Assembly (NCBI RefSeq): GCF_002021565.1 | Contig: NZ_MSZX01000004.1 | Location: forward strand, 186,027 to 250,026 | Reading direction: 5' to 3' | From: Paenibacillus selenitireducens | GTDB lineage: Bacteria; Bacillota; Bacilli; Paenibacillales; Paenibacillaceae | Length of the DNA: 64,000 nucleotides | Shown here: piece after piece, positions 1-8,015 of the stretch | How positions within the stretch are numbered: position 1 is the first letter of the stretch | Layout: each line of letters begins with the position of its first letter | Made by a program: the position numbers and the translations under genes | The notes under the pieces: generated by a model | Seen by the model: the letters and a program-made list of their open reading frames with translations, nothing else | What the model was told of the DNA's origin: nothing | Databases searched by the model: none

Positions 1-2
1 GA

Positions 3-1271
3 TTGAACCGGAAGGTTGTACCCGTATTCTGGATTGCCGGCGAAGATCATGATTTTGATGAAGTGAATCATACGTATGTTTTATCGTCAGATCTTCAAGT
101 TCAGAAAATTAAAATTGACCACCCGACGGGAGAACGCTCCATGGTGAGTCAGGTTCAAGTGCCTATGGACGCTTGGCAGCAGGCCATTGAAGAATTGAGC
201 GCTAAATTACCGAATACCGAATTTAAGGAAGATTTCTTCGCAAAACTTCAGTCTTACGCAGAGGTATCCTGTAATCTGAGTGATTATTATGCTAGAATTT
301 TTGGGATGCTTTTTGGCGAGGCAGGTCTCGTGCTGCTGGATTCCGCTGATTCTGCGCTTCGTTCGATCGAAGTTCCTATGTTTGAACGAATTATCGAAGA
401 TAATGATCCATTAGAAGAAGCGTTGATGCAGTCGTTGCAAGATGTACAGGATCATCAATATAACTCACAGGCAGATGTAACCGCAGGCAATGCAAATCTA
501 TTCTATATCCATGAAGGAACCCGGCTCTTGTTACATAAAGTCGATGGCCGGTTTACGGACCGTAAACAGCAGGTCTCATTCAGTCGTGATGAGCTTCAAC
601 GTCTTGTTCAAGAACATCCAGAACGCTTCAGTAACAATGTGTTAACGCGTCCATTGATGCAGGATTACTTGTTCCCGGTATTGTCAACGGTGTTAGGGAC
701 AGGTGAGATTGCCTATTGGGCTCTGACGCATCGTGCATTCCATGCATTTGGCTTCAGAATGCCGATCATTGTGCCACGGATGTCGTTTACATTTGTTGAA
801 GGCACGGTACAGAAGCAAATGACGAAGTATGAGCTGTCTTTCGCCGATGTCGTCGAGCGGTTCACAGTGCGCAAGGAAGCTTGGCTGCAAGCGCAGGATA
901 CGCTTGGATTAGATGTACATTTCGAAGATATGAAGCAGCAATTGAACGAGCTCTATGAGCCGATTCTTGAGAAATTGGCCCAGATTCAAGCGGGGTTAGG
1001 GAAGTTGGGAGAAACGAACAAACAGAAGGTATTGGAGCAGGTTGAGTTCCTACAGCATCGTGCGGCGAATGATCTCGCGAAGCAGAATGAGACGGCGCTT
1101 CGACACTGGGAACGGATCCACAGTTCAATCTTGCCTCTTGGCAAACCACAGGAACGTGTTTATAATATCTTTGCATATCTTAATCGATACGGACTGGCTT
1201 GGATTTCGTCATTATACGAAATTCCGCTCGATTTGTCCGGTCAACACCGTGTAATTTCTTTACCACAATAG
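3..1271 (+). CDS. bshC: Bacillithiol biosynthesis cysteine-adding enzyme BshC, 5' end cut by the window
   Basis: C-terminal 422 residues of BshC, the putative enzyme that adds cysteine to glucosaminyl-malate in the last step of bacillithiol synthesis. The signature stretch VFWIAGEDHDFDEVNH lies right at the left edge, and the C-terminal half has the long helical region (about residues 290-370) typical of the family. BshC proteins are about 540 residues, so roughly 120 N-terminal residues lie outside the window. The first in-frame codon is a TTG inside the conserved core, not a start. In Bacillus bshC (yllA) directly precedes mraZ; here ahcY and a DUF4349 gene come between. A conserved repeat hairpin follows the stop by 3 bases and may terminate the transcript. 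Confidence 0.93.
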   Translation: MNRKVVPVFWIAGEDHDFDEVNHTYVLSSDLQVQKIKIDHPTGERSMVSQVQVPMDAWQQAIEELSAKLPNTEFKEDFFAKLQSYAEVSCNLSDYYARIFGMLFGEAGLVLLDSADSALRSIEVPMFERIIEDNDPLEEALMQSLQDVQDHQYNSQADVTAGNANLFYIHEGTRLLLHKVDGRFTDRKQQVSFSRDELQRLVQEHPERFSNNVLTRPLMQDYLFPVLSTVLGTGEIAYWALTHRAFHAFGFRMPIIVPRMSFTFVEGTVQKQMTKYELSFADVVERFTVRKEAWLQAQDTLGLDVHFEDMKQQLNELYEPILEKLAQIQAGLGKLGETNKQKVLEQVEFLQHRAANDLAKQNETALRHWERIHSSILPLGKPQERVYNIFAYLNRYGLAWISSLYEIPLDLSGQHRVISLPQ

Positions 1272-1274
1272 AAA

Positions 1275-1318
1275 CGCGGTCGCTCATCTTTGAAAGAACC
1301 TCGTTAGAGGTTTTCTCA
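1275..1318 (+). repeat. Intergenic hairpin repeat, copy A
   Basis: First of three similar elements in the window (others at 23795-23840 and 27158-27200), all in the + orientation. It begins CGCGGTCGCTCATC and ends in a short stem, AACCTC/GAGGTT around a GTTA loop, followed by TTTTCT. The stem plus T-run resembles a weak terminator, and no other terminator follows bshC. Its function is inferred. Confidence 0.7.
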
Positions 1319-1359
1319 TAATAGATATTAGGTCATACATTTTGTGGGAGGGTAAGCGA

Positions 1360-2622
1360 ATGAGTATTGCGCAGCAAAATAGTATTGTCAGAGATATGTC
1401 TTTGGCACCGGAAGGTCATTTGAAGATTGATTGGGTAAATGCCCACATGCCTGTGTTGAACAGTATTCGCGAACAATTTGAGAAAGAGCAGCCTTTTAAA
1501 GGATTGAAAGTAGCGATTGCTCTTCACTTGGAAGCGAAGACAGCCTATTTGGCCAAAGTGGTTCAAGCCGGCGGTGCTGAAGTGACGATTACAGGCAGCA
1601 ATCCATTGTCAACGCAAGATGATGTATGTGCAGCCCTCGTCGAAGACGGCATTACCGTATTTGCGAAATATAATCCTGACCCGCAAGAATACAAAGAATT
1701 GATTCTCAAAGCCCTTGAGACCAAGCCGGATTTAATTATTGACGATGGCGGCGACTTTGTGACGATCTTGCACTCGGAGCGTCCTGATCTGATCGATACG
1801 ATCCGCGGTGGTGCGGAGGAGACGACAACAGGTATCATCCGGTTAAAAGCCTTGGAGAAAGAAGGCAAGTTGAAGTTCCCCATGGTGGCCGTGAATGATG
1901 CGTTCTGTAAATATCTATTTGATAACCGTTACGGTACAGGGCAGTCCGTATTTGACGGCATTAACCGTACGACGAACCTTGTTGTTGCAGGCAAGACCGT
2001 TGTCGTTGTGGGGTATGGCTGGTGCGGTAAAGGCGTCGCTATGCGTGCCAAAGGACTCGGTGCGAATGTTGTCGTGACAGAAGTAGATCCAATTAAAGCC
2101 GTAGAAGCATATATGGATGGCTTTACCGTGAAGCCGATGATCGAAGCTGTGAAAGTCGGAGACTTCTTCGTTACGGTAACGGGGAACCGGGATGTTATTC
2201 GCGGGGAGCACTATGAAGTCATGAAAGACGGCGCGATTCTGTCGAATGCGGGCCACTTCGATATTGAAGTGAACAAACCGGAATTATATGATCTATCTTC
2301 ATCCGTACGTACCGTTCGCCGGAATATTGAGGAGTTCCAACTGAAAGATGGACGCAAAATTTATTTGCTAGCGGAAGGCCGCCTTGTAAATCTTGCGGCA
2401 GGGGATGGTCATCCAGCTGAGATTATGGATACTACGTTTGCACTTCAAGCTCTAGCATTGAAATACGTGAATGAGCAATACCAACAAATTGGGAATAAAG
2501 TCATTAATGTGCCGTACGAGACGGATCGTGAAGTAGCACGGTTGAAGTTAACTTCGCTTGGCATTCAGATCGATACGTTATCTGATGAGCAAATCGCTTA
2601 TTTAGATAGTTGGGCGGAATAA
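1360..2622 (+). CDS. ahcY: Adenosylhomocysteinase (S-adenosylhomocysteine hydrolase)
   Basis: NAD-dependent enzyme splitting S-adenosylhomocysteine into homocysteine and adenosine, removing the inhibitory product of methyltransferases. The 420-residue protein carries DDGGD (128-132), EETTTG (153-158), the catalytic Lys184/Asp188 region (NDAFCKYLFDNRYGTGQS) and the NAD-binding GYGWCGKG (218-225). It has the compact bacterial/archaeal length. The ATG at 1360 is preferred over the GTG at 1342 because GGGAGGG sits 8 bases before it, and the extra six residues would overlap that ribosome binding site. B. subtilis uses Pfs/LuxS for this step, so AhcY is a lineage difference. It is flanked by gaps on both sides and is probably its own unit. 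Confidence 0.95.
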   Translation: MSIAQQNSIVRDMSLAPEGHLKIDWVNAHMPVLNSIREQFEKEQPFKGLKVAIALHLEAKTAYLAKVVQAGGAEVTITGSNPLSTQDDVCAALVEDGITVFAKYNPDPQEYKELILKALETKPDLIIDDGGDFVTILHSERPDLIDTIRGGAEETTTGIIRLKALEKEGKLKFPMVAVNDAFCKYLFDNRYGTGQSVFDGINRTTNLVVAGKTVVVVGYGWCGKGVAMRAKGLGANVVVTEVDPIKAVEAYMDGFTVKPMIEAVKVGDFFVTVTGNRDVIRGEHYEVMKDGAILSNAGHFDIEVNKPELYDLSSSVRTVRRNIEEFQLKDGRKIYLLAEGRLVNLAAGDGHPAEIMDTTFALQALALKYVNEQYQQIGNKVINVPYETDREVARLKLTSLGIQIDTLSDEQIAYLDSWAE

Positions 2623-2747
2623 TAGACGCAATCCAATCGAATAAATTGAAATTTTAGGTAAAATTTAGCAACCTCCTTGTAATCGTTCCCGTCTAATGGG
2701 GAAATGGTGTTTATCCATCACCATGCGATCTATAAGGGGGTTTTTTT

Positions 2748-3725
2748 ATGGTCAAAAGAGGGGCGAAGAAGAGTTGGGTCATACTGATGATTTTGATGTT
2801 GTTCGTGATGTTAGTTACCGCATGCGGGAGTGCAAAAAACGCTGATAGGTCGGAATCTGCCGACAAGCTGACCGTATCCGACTCGGCGAACAAAGCCGAT
2901 ATGAAAACAGAAACATCGGCAGATGCGGAGACGGTGACGTCCGAATCCCAAGCAAGTCTAGAGAAGCCCCAGGCGGCTTCTGTTGGGGCAGGGGCTGCCG
3001 CAGGGGAGAAGCCAATCGATCCTGGGAGTTATGAGCGCAAGTTGATCTATAAAGCAAATGTGACGATCGAAGTAACAGACTATGCGAAAGCACAACGTGA
3101 ATTACAGAATCGAATTCAGCTTGCTGGCGGGTATCTCTTGCAGTTCGCAGATCAGCAGAGCACCTATGAATTGGGTGGTAATTACACCATTAAGGTACCA
3201 CAGCAAGGATTTATGGATTTCATGAAGCAAATCGAACAGATCGACCATCAACTATTTGAACAGAGCGTCGAAGGTCAAGACGTTACGGAAGAATACGTTG
3301 ATCTGGAATCACGTCTTAAGGCGAAACAGGTGGTCGAGAAGCGGTTATTAGGATTCATGGAAAAAGCCGCGAATTCGGGCGATCTGTTGAAAATTTCTTC
3401 GCAGCTTGCGGATGTCCAAGAGCAAATTGAACAAGTTCAAGGCAGAATGCGTTATTTAGACCAGAACGTGGCCTATTCTACGGTGAGTATTCGTTTATAT
3501 CAACCGATCGAATCTGCCAATAAACAGGTAAAAGCGTCGGATATTCCTTTTGTTGACCGTATGGGGAAGACGTTATCGAATAGTATGGATGGGGTTGTTG
3601 TGTTCTTTCAAGGGTTCATTCTGGTCGTCATTGCCTTATTGCCTGTCCTCATCATTTTGGCGGTCATTGGAATTCCAGTGTTTTACTATTGGCGGAAGCG
3701 CAAGCGTAAAAATCTGGATATTTAA
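2748..3725 (+). CDS. DUF4349 domain lipoprotein with C-terminal membrane anchor
   Basis: 325-residue exported protein. The N-terminus has Lys/Arg, a hydrophobic stretch and the lipobox LVTAC with Cys26 as the predicted lipidated residue. A low-complexity Ser/Ala/Glu linker (about 27-90) follows, then a DUF4349 module (about 95-260) with its coiled-coil centre (EEYVDLESRLKAKQVVEKRL and the following helix). The end is a transmembrane segment (about 280-315) and a basic tail (WRKRKRKNLDI). The lipid anchor plus C-terminal membrane segment suggests the middle lies outside the membrane. The function of DUF4349 is unknown. It is followed by a strong terminator and so is separated from the dcw cluster. 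Confidence 0.85.
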   Translation: MVKRGAKKSWVILMILMLFVMLVTACGSAKNADRSESADKLTVSDSANKADMKTETSADAETVTSESQASLEKPQAASVGAGAAAGEKPIDPGSYERKLIYKANVTIEVTDYAKAQRELQNRIQLAGGYLLQFADQQSTYELGGNYTIKVPQQGFMDFMKQIEQIDHQLFEQSVEGQDVTEEYVDLESRLKAKQVVEKRLLGFMEKAANSGDLLKISSQLADVQEQIEQVQGRMRYLDQNVAYSTVSIRLYQPIESANKQVKASDIPFVDRMGKTLSNSMDGVVVFFQGFILVVIALLPVLIILAVIGIPVFYYWRKRKRKNLDI

Positions 3726-3759
3726 GGCTGAACTAGCCAAAAACTTTTATTATTTATGA

Positions 3760-3792
3760 AAATCCTGCAATCCAATGCAGGATTTTTGTTTT
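3760..3792 (+). terminator. Rho-independent terminator after the DUF4349 gene
   Basis: Perfect 10-bp stem AAATCCTGCA/TGCAGGATTT with a 6-base loop, followed by a T-rich tract. It isolates the dcw operon promoter region from upstream transcription. Confidence 0.9.
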
Positions 3793-3813
3793 GTGTGGCG
3801 AAGTAGTAACAGT

Positions 3814-3840
3814 GAAGTGGTGGAAAGTGGTGCGAAGTGG
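3814..3840 (+). promoter_or_regulatory. Probable MraZ operator: three AAGTGG repeats at 10-bp spacing
   Basis: AAGTGG ends at 3820, 3830 and 3840, exactly one helical turn apart, between the upstream terminator and mraZ. MraZ proteins of other bacteria bind short direct GTGG/TGGG-type repeats with the same 10-bp period in front of their own operon. The last repeat ends about 29 bases before the mraZ start, so this is a likely autoregulatory site. I see no convincing -35/-10 pair around it. Confidence 0.75.
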
Positions 3841-3869
3841 TAGATTGAGGGGGAGAGGTGGAGCGACCG

Positions 3870-4301
3870 ATGTTCATGGGGGAATATCAACATACGATTG
3901 ACGAAAAGGGTCGAATGATCATTCCTTCCAAGTTCCGTGATGCTCTAGGCAGCAACTTCGTCGTAACCCGTGGGTTAGATCAATGCCTCTTCGTATATCC
4001 TCGCACTGAATGGGAAGTGCTCGAGCAGAAGCTGAAGGCACTGCCGCTGATGAAGTCGGACGCCCGCGCATTTACGCGTTTCTTTTTTTCCGGTGCAACA
4101 GAATGTGAACTGGATAAACAGGGCAGGGTAAATATACCGAATAATCTGCTTCAATATTCCAAATTAGACAAGGACTGTGTTGTCCTTGGCGTTTCTAACC
4201 GTGTGGAGATTTGGAGCAAAGACATATGGGAGAACTACTTCGATCAATCGGAGGAATCCTTTAATGAAATTGCTGAGAAATTGGTTGATTTTGATTTTTA
4301 A
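3870..4301 (+). CDS. mraZ: Transcriptional regulator MraZ
   Basis: 143-residue protein of the MraZ family: two swapped-hairpin AbrB-like DNA-binding repeats, each with its basic motif ([13 protein letters not shown] near the N-terminus and [12 protein letters not shown] near 85-95). It binds repeated sites upstream of its own operon and represses dcw transcription. The ATG at 3870 gives the same length as B. subtilis MraZ and has an AGGTGG binding site 8 bases upstream; an in-frame GTG at 3858 overlaps that site and is less likely. It opens the dcw operon. Confidence 0.95.
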   Translation: MFMGEYQHTIDEKGRMIIPSKFRDALGSNFVVTRGLDQCLFVYPRTEWEVLEQKLKALPLMKSDARAFTRFFFSGATECELDKQGRVNIPNNLLQYSKLDKDCVVLGVSNRVEIWSKDIWENYFDQSEESFNEIAEKLVDFDF

Positions 4302-4332
4302 TACTAGATTCGCTAGCTAGGAGGGCTGCTGT

Positions 4333-5289
4333 TTGTTTCATCACATCACTGTACTTAAAGAAGAGGCCGTTGAGGGTCTTCACATCAAGCCCGAAGGAAT
4401 CTATGTCGATTGCACCTTAGGCGGCGCAGGCCATAGTTCTGTGATCGCTTCGCAGTTGAAGGCACCGGGATTGCTAATCGCGCTGGATCAAGATGATACA
4501 GCTTTAGCCAATGCCAAGGAGAAGCTTGCTCCTTACGGTGACCGCGTCAAATTAGTAAAGACGAACTTCCGATATATTGAAGAAGTATTGCGTGACATTC
4601 CCGAAGTGCCAAAGGTGAACGGTATTCCGCAAGTCGATGGCATATTGTTCGATCTAGGTGTATCCTCACCGCAGTTGGATGAGGCTGATCGAGGGTTTAG
4701 TTATAATCAGGATGCGCCGCTCGATATGCGTATGAATCAAGATGAAATGCTGACTGCGCATGAAATTGTGAATGAATGGTCAGAACGAGAAATTGCGAAG
4801 ATTCTGTTCGAATACGGGGAAGAGAAATTCTCGCGCCGTATAGCCAAGAACATTGTACAAGCTAGAGAAGCAGCACCGATTGAGAGTACAGGTCAATTAG
4901 CGGAGCTCGTGAAGGAAGGGATTCCTGCTGCAGCAAGGCGAACGGGTGGTCATCCGGCCAAACGAAGCTTCCAAGCATTGCGGATTGCCGTCAATGATGA
5001 ATTGGGATCTTTTGAAGAAGCCTTGCATAAGAGTGTTCGCTGCTTATCACCTGGCGGAAGAGCTTCAGTAATTACGTTTCATTCCTTAGAGGACCGTATT
5101 TGCAAACAAATTTTTGCTCAATATATTGAAAAATGTACGTGCCCTCCAGACTTTCCGATGTGTGTATGCGGTAAGAAAGGTACGGTAAAGTTGGTGAATC
5201 GGAAGCCGTATCTTCCAAGCCAACGTGAGTTGGATGACAATCCGCGATCCCGCTCTGCCAAATTAAGAATCGCGGAAAAGCTTGAATAA
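4333..5289 (+). CDS. rsmH: 16S rRNA (cytosine-1402-N4)-methyltransferase RsmH
   Basis: 318-residue SAM-dependent methyltransferase (MraW) that methylates N4 of C1402 in the ribosomal P site. The SAM loop [11 protein letters not shown] lies at about 25-35. [19 protein letters not shown] and the C-terminal [15 protein letters not shown] are family hallmarks. It starts at TTG 4333, seven bases after AGGAGGG; no ATG fits. [14 protein letters not shown] cysteine cluster lies near the C-terminus. It is second in the dcw operon. Confidence 0.96.
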   Translation: MFHHITVLKEEAVEGLHIKPEGIYVDCTLGGAGHSSVIASQLKAPGLLIALDQDDTALANAKEKLAPYGDRVKLVKTNFRYIEEVLRDIPEVPKVNGIPQVDGILFDLGVSSPQLDEADRGFSYNQDAPLDMRMNQDEMLTAHEIVNEWSEREIAKILFEYGEEKFSRRIAKNIVQAREAAPIESTGQLAELVKEGIPAAARRTGGHPAKRSFQALRIAVNDELGSFEEALHKSVRCLSPGGRASVITFHSLEDRICKQIFAQYIEKCTCPPDFPMCVCGKKGTVKLVNRKPYLPSQRELDDNPRSRSAKLRIAEKLE

Positions 5290-5306
5290 AATGGGGGATT
5301 AAACAA

Positions 5307-5717
5307 ATGGCATATGTTCGTGGCAATTTAGCGCTAAAAGAAAAGAAGATCCAACGCACACCTGAACGGTATCGGGAGACAACCAAGGTTGTTTCTCGCA
5401 AGGCAATGTTATCGACTCAGGAGAAACTGCTGTATTTGTTCACCATTGTCATTTGCTCCCTCGTTGCTGGCGTGATTATTTGGCGGTATGCACAAATCTA
5501 TGATCTGAATATGCAAATGCAGAAGATGGATCGGGAAATGAAAGCTATGAAGCAAGAAATGACACAAATGAAAAATGAAGTGGATATGTTAAGCAGTCCG
5601 GCTGAAATTATGAAAAAGGCGACAGAGTTAGGTTATGTTGCACGCGAAAGCGGAAATGAAATAGATGTTTCTTCAAGTGATTCAAATACATCGAATCCGA
5701 CGGCTACTGCGAATTAA
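5307..5717 (+). CDS. ftsL: Cell division protein FtsL
   Basis: 136-residue bitopic membrane protein: basic cytoplasmic N-terminus (1-40), one transmembrane helix (about 41-60), an extracellular coiled coil rich in Met/Lys/Glu heptads (about 65-100) and a Ser/Thr/Asn tail. This layout and its place between rsmH and pbpB identify FtsL, which joins DivIC and DivIB in the divisome. Sequence alone would not distinguish it from other small coiled-coil proteins. Confidence 0.88.
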   Translation: MAYVRGNLALKEKKIQRTPERYRETTKVVSRKAMLSTQEKLLYLFTIVICSLVAGVIIWRYAQIYDLNMQMQKMDREMKAMKQEMTQMKNEVDMLSSPAEIMKKATELGYVARESGNEIDVSSSDSNTSNPTATAN

Positions 5718-5727
5718 GGAGTGCTGG

Positions 5728-7941
5728 ATGATGGTAAAAAGAATACGAATTCGAACAATGTTTATAGGAGGATGTATAACCATCCTCTTTTTTATTCTAA
5801 TAACACGGATTTTTTGGGTTCAGGTGGTAAATGCCTCCTTCTGGACCGCTGAAGCGAAAAAGACATGGTCGACGACAGTAGACTTGAAACCGGTTCGGGG
5901 TACCATCTTCGATCGGAATATGCGAGCATTAGCGGTGGATGCGCCAGCCTACACGGTTGCTGTGAATCCCAAGCGAATCCATGAATTAAAGCTAGAGACC
6001 CAAATCGCTGCTAGATTGAGTAAAATATTGAACAAACCAGAGGCGGAAATGATGACTCTTGTCACGGCCAAGAATAAGGACGGAGATTACTACGTACAGA
6101 GGGAAGTTAAGCCAGAGGGGTGGATGATTGATCAACCGCTTGGAGATAAAGTTTCTGCCTACATAGATGAGTTAAAAGATAAAGTAGGTAAAAATGCAGA
6201 TGTCGGCATTTATTTGATGAAGGAGAGCAAACGCTTCTACCCGAACGATGAACTGGCCTCTCAAGTGTTAGGTTACATGGATAAGGACGGCAATGCCAAA
6301 ATGGGGTTAGAATCGTTCTTCGACAAGGATCTGGCAGGTGCCGCAGGTTCGATCTCCTATGAGAAGGATCGGAAAGGCTATAAGCTCCCTTCCGCGGATG
6401 AGATCTATAAGCCGGAGAAGGACGGCAAGAATCTGGTATTAACCATTGATGAGAACATTCAGCATTTCACGCAAAAAGCGCTGAAAGAAGTCTATGACAA
6501 GTACCAACCGGTTAGTGCGACAGCGATCGTGGCGGATCCAAGGAACATGGATATTCTGGCGATGGCGAATATGCCAACCTTTAATCCGAACAAATATGGG
6601 GATACGAAAGATATGTCCAGTTTTAAGAACAATGCAGTGCAGTCTGCTTATGAGCCGGGTTCCACGTTTAAAATTATTACGTTGGCTTCTGCGGTACAAG
6701 AAGGAGTGTTCAATCCGAACGAACTGTATAAATCGGGTTCTATGAAGGTAGGGGGATGGACAATTCGTGACCATAAACGCGGAGGCTGGGGTGAAATTAC
6801 ATTTCTAGAGGGTCTGAAGCGTTCAAGTAACGTAGCCTTCGTCAAATTAGGATACGAAAGATTGCAGAAAGAAAAGCTGGAACAATATTTCAAAGATTTT
6901 GGATTCGGTCAGAAGTCGGGTATTCCCTTACCAGGTGAACGTGCAGGTACGTTGCTATTGGATTCAAGTACAGCGGTTGCGACATCTTCCTACGGACAAG
7001 GGGGGGTTGTCGTATCCCCGATTCAACAAGTGGCTGGTGTAGCTGCCGTGGCGAACGGAGGAAAGCTAATGGCACCGCGACTGGTGAAGGAAATCATCGA
7101 TCCGACAACGAATCAAAAAACGGTGGTCGATCCGAAGGTCATTCGCCAAGTCATATCCCCTGAAACCTCACGTAAGGTTGGGGAATACTTGGAACAAGTT
7201 GTATCCGACCAGAAGATTGGTACCGGGAGAAGTGCATATATTGAAGGCTATCGCATTGCCGGTAAAACAGGGACAGCCCAGACGGCCGTGAACGGGAAAT
7301 ATTCTGCGGACAAATACGTGGTCTCTTTTATCGGATATGCGCCCGTCGAGGATCCTCAAGTATTGATATATGTATTGCTCGATCAACCAAATGATAAATA
7401 TGCGGGCGGGGGTTCGGCAGCAGGTCCGGTTTTTAAAGAAATCATGAGCCAATCCTTAAGTTACTTAAATATTAAGCCAAGTACGAAGGTCAATGATGCG
7501 AATAAAGACAATAATAAAAATAGCAGCAAATCGTCGCAGACAGCGAATCCCGCAGCGATCGTACCTGATTTAGCGAATATGAAGTTGAATGAGGCGAAGG
7601 ATCAATTAACGAAAAAAGGGATTACCTTTGAGACGATCGGGAAAGGAAACAAGATCATTCGGCAAGTTCCGGATAAAGGAACGCCGCTGGCGAATGGAAA
7701 TCGAGTCTATCTCATTACAGAGGATCCGAAAAATATTACAATACCGGATATGAAGGGATCCTCGCTGCGCGATGTGCTCGAGTTCTGTACCTTGCTTGAT
7801 ATATCATACACCATTACAGGTGAGGGTTATGTCGTGAGTCAAGAGATTACGAAAGAAGAGAACCAGGTACATGTCAATTTCACGTTAGCGCCGCTAAATC
7901 ATGTGGCGGATGAATCAAAAGGTGAACCTCCGCCGAAATAA
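5728..7941 (+). CDS. pbpB: Division penicillin-binding protein 2B (FtsI-type transpeptidase) with two PASTA domains
   Basis: Class B penicillin-binding protein of about 737 residues that cross-links septal peptidoglycan. It has a short cytoplasmic N-terminus, one membrane anchor, a dimerisation domain (PVRGTIFDRNMRALA) and a transpeptidase domain with Ser312-TFK, Ser366-SN and Lys513-TGT. Two C-terminal PASTA repeats begin near VPDLANMKL and IPDMKGSSL. AAGGAG at 5716-5721 serves adjacent ATG codons at 5728 and 5731; either may be used. An open frame reaching back to 5665 overlaps ftsL and is not the start. It lies between ftsL and spoVD as in Bacillus. Confidence 0.95.
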   Translation: MMVKRIRIRTMFIGGCITILFFILITRIFWVQVVNASFWTAEAKKTWSTTVDLKPVRGTIFDRNMRALAVDAPAYTVAVNPKRIHELKLETQIAARLSKILNKPEAEMMTLVTAKNKDGDYYVQREVKPEGWMIDQPLGDKVSAYIDELKDKVGKNADVGIYLMKESKRFYPNDELASQVLGYMDKDGNAKMGLESFFDKDLAGAAGSISYEKDRKGYKLPSADEIYKPEKDGKNLVLTIDENIQHFTQKALKEVYDKYQPVSATAIVADPRNMDILAMANMPTFNPNKYGDTKDMSSFKNNAVQSAYEPGSTFKIITLASAVQEGVFNPNELYKSGSMKVGGWTIRDHKRGGWGEITFLEGLKRSSNVAFVKLGYERLQKEKLEQYFKDFGFGQKSGIPLPGERAGTLLLDSSTAVATSSYGQGGVVVSPIQQVAGVAAVANGGKLMAPRLVKEIIDPTTNQKTVVDPKVIRQVISPETSRKVGEYLEQVVSDQKIGTGRSAYIEGYRIAGKTGTAQTAVNGKYSADKYVVSFIGYAPVEDPQVLIYVLLDQPNDKYAGGGSAAGPVFKEIMSQSLSYLNIKPSTKVNDANKDNNKNSSKSSQTANPAAIVPDLANMKLNEAKDQLTKKGITFETIGKGNKIIRQVPDKGTPLANGNRVYLITEDPKNITIPDMKGSSLRDVLEFCTLLDISYTITGEGYVVSQEITKEENQVHVNFTLAPLNHVADESKGEPPPK

Positions 7942-8015
7942 GCTTGTTCTATCCCCTGTTTGTCCCGAATAGTCATGATATGAAACCATTCATGATGGAC
8001 AGGGAGGGGAGCTTT

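Noticed and set aside
54-90. Start codon of bshC inside the window
   Set aside because: The frame is already within the conserved core at base 3; no in-frame methionine there can be the true start.
2623-2747. Riboswitch before the DUF4349 gene
   Set aside because: No conserved riboswitch core or terminator/antiterminator pair is visible in the 125 bases.
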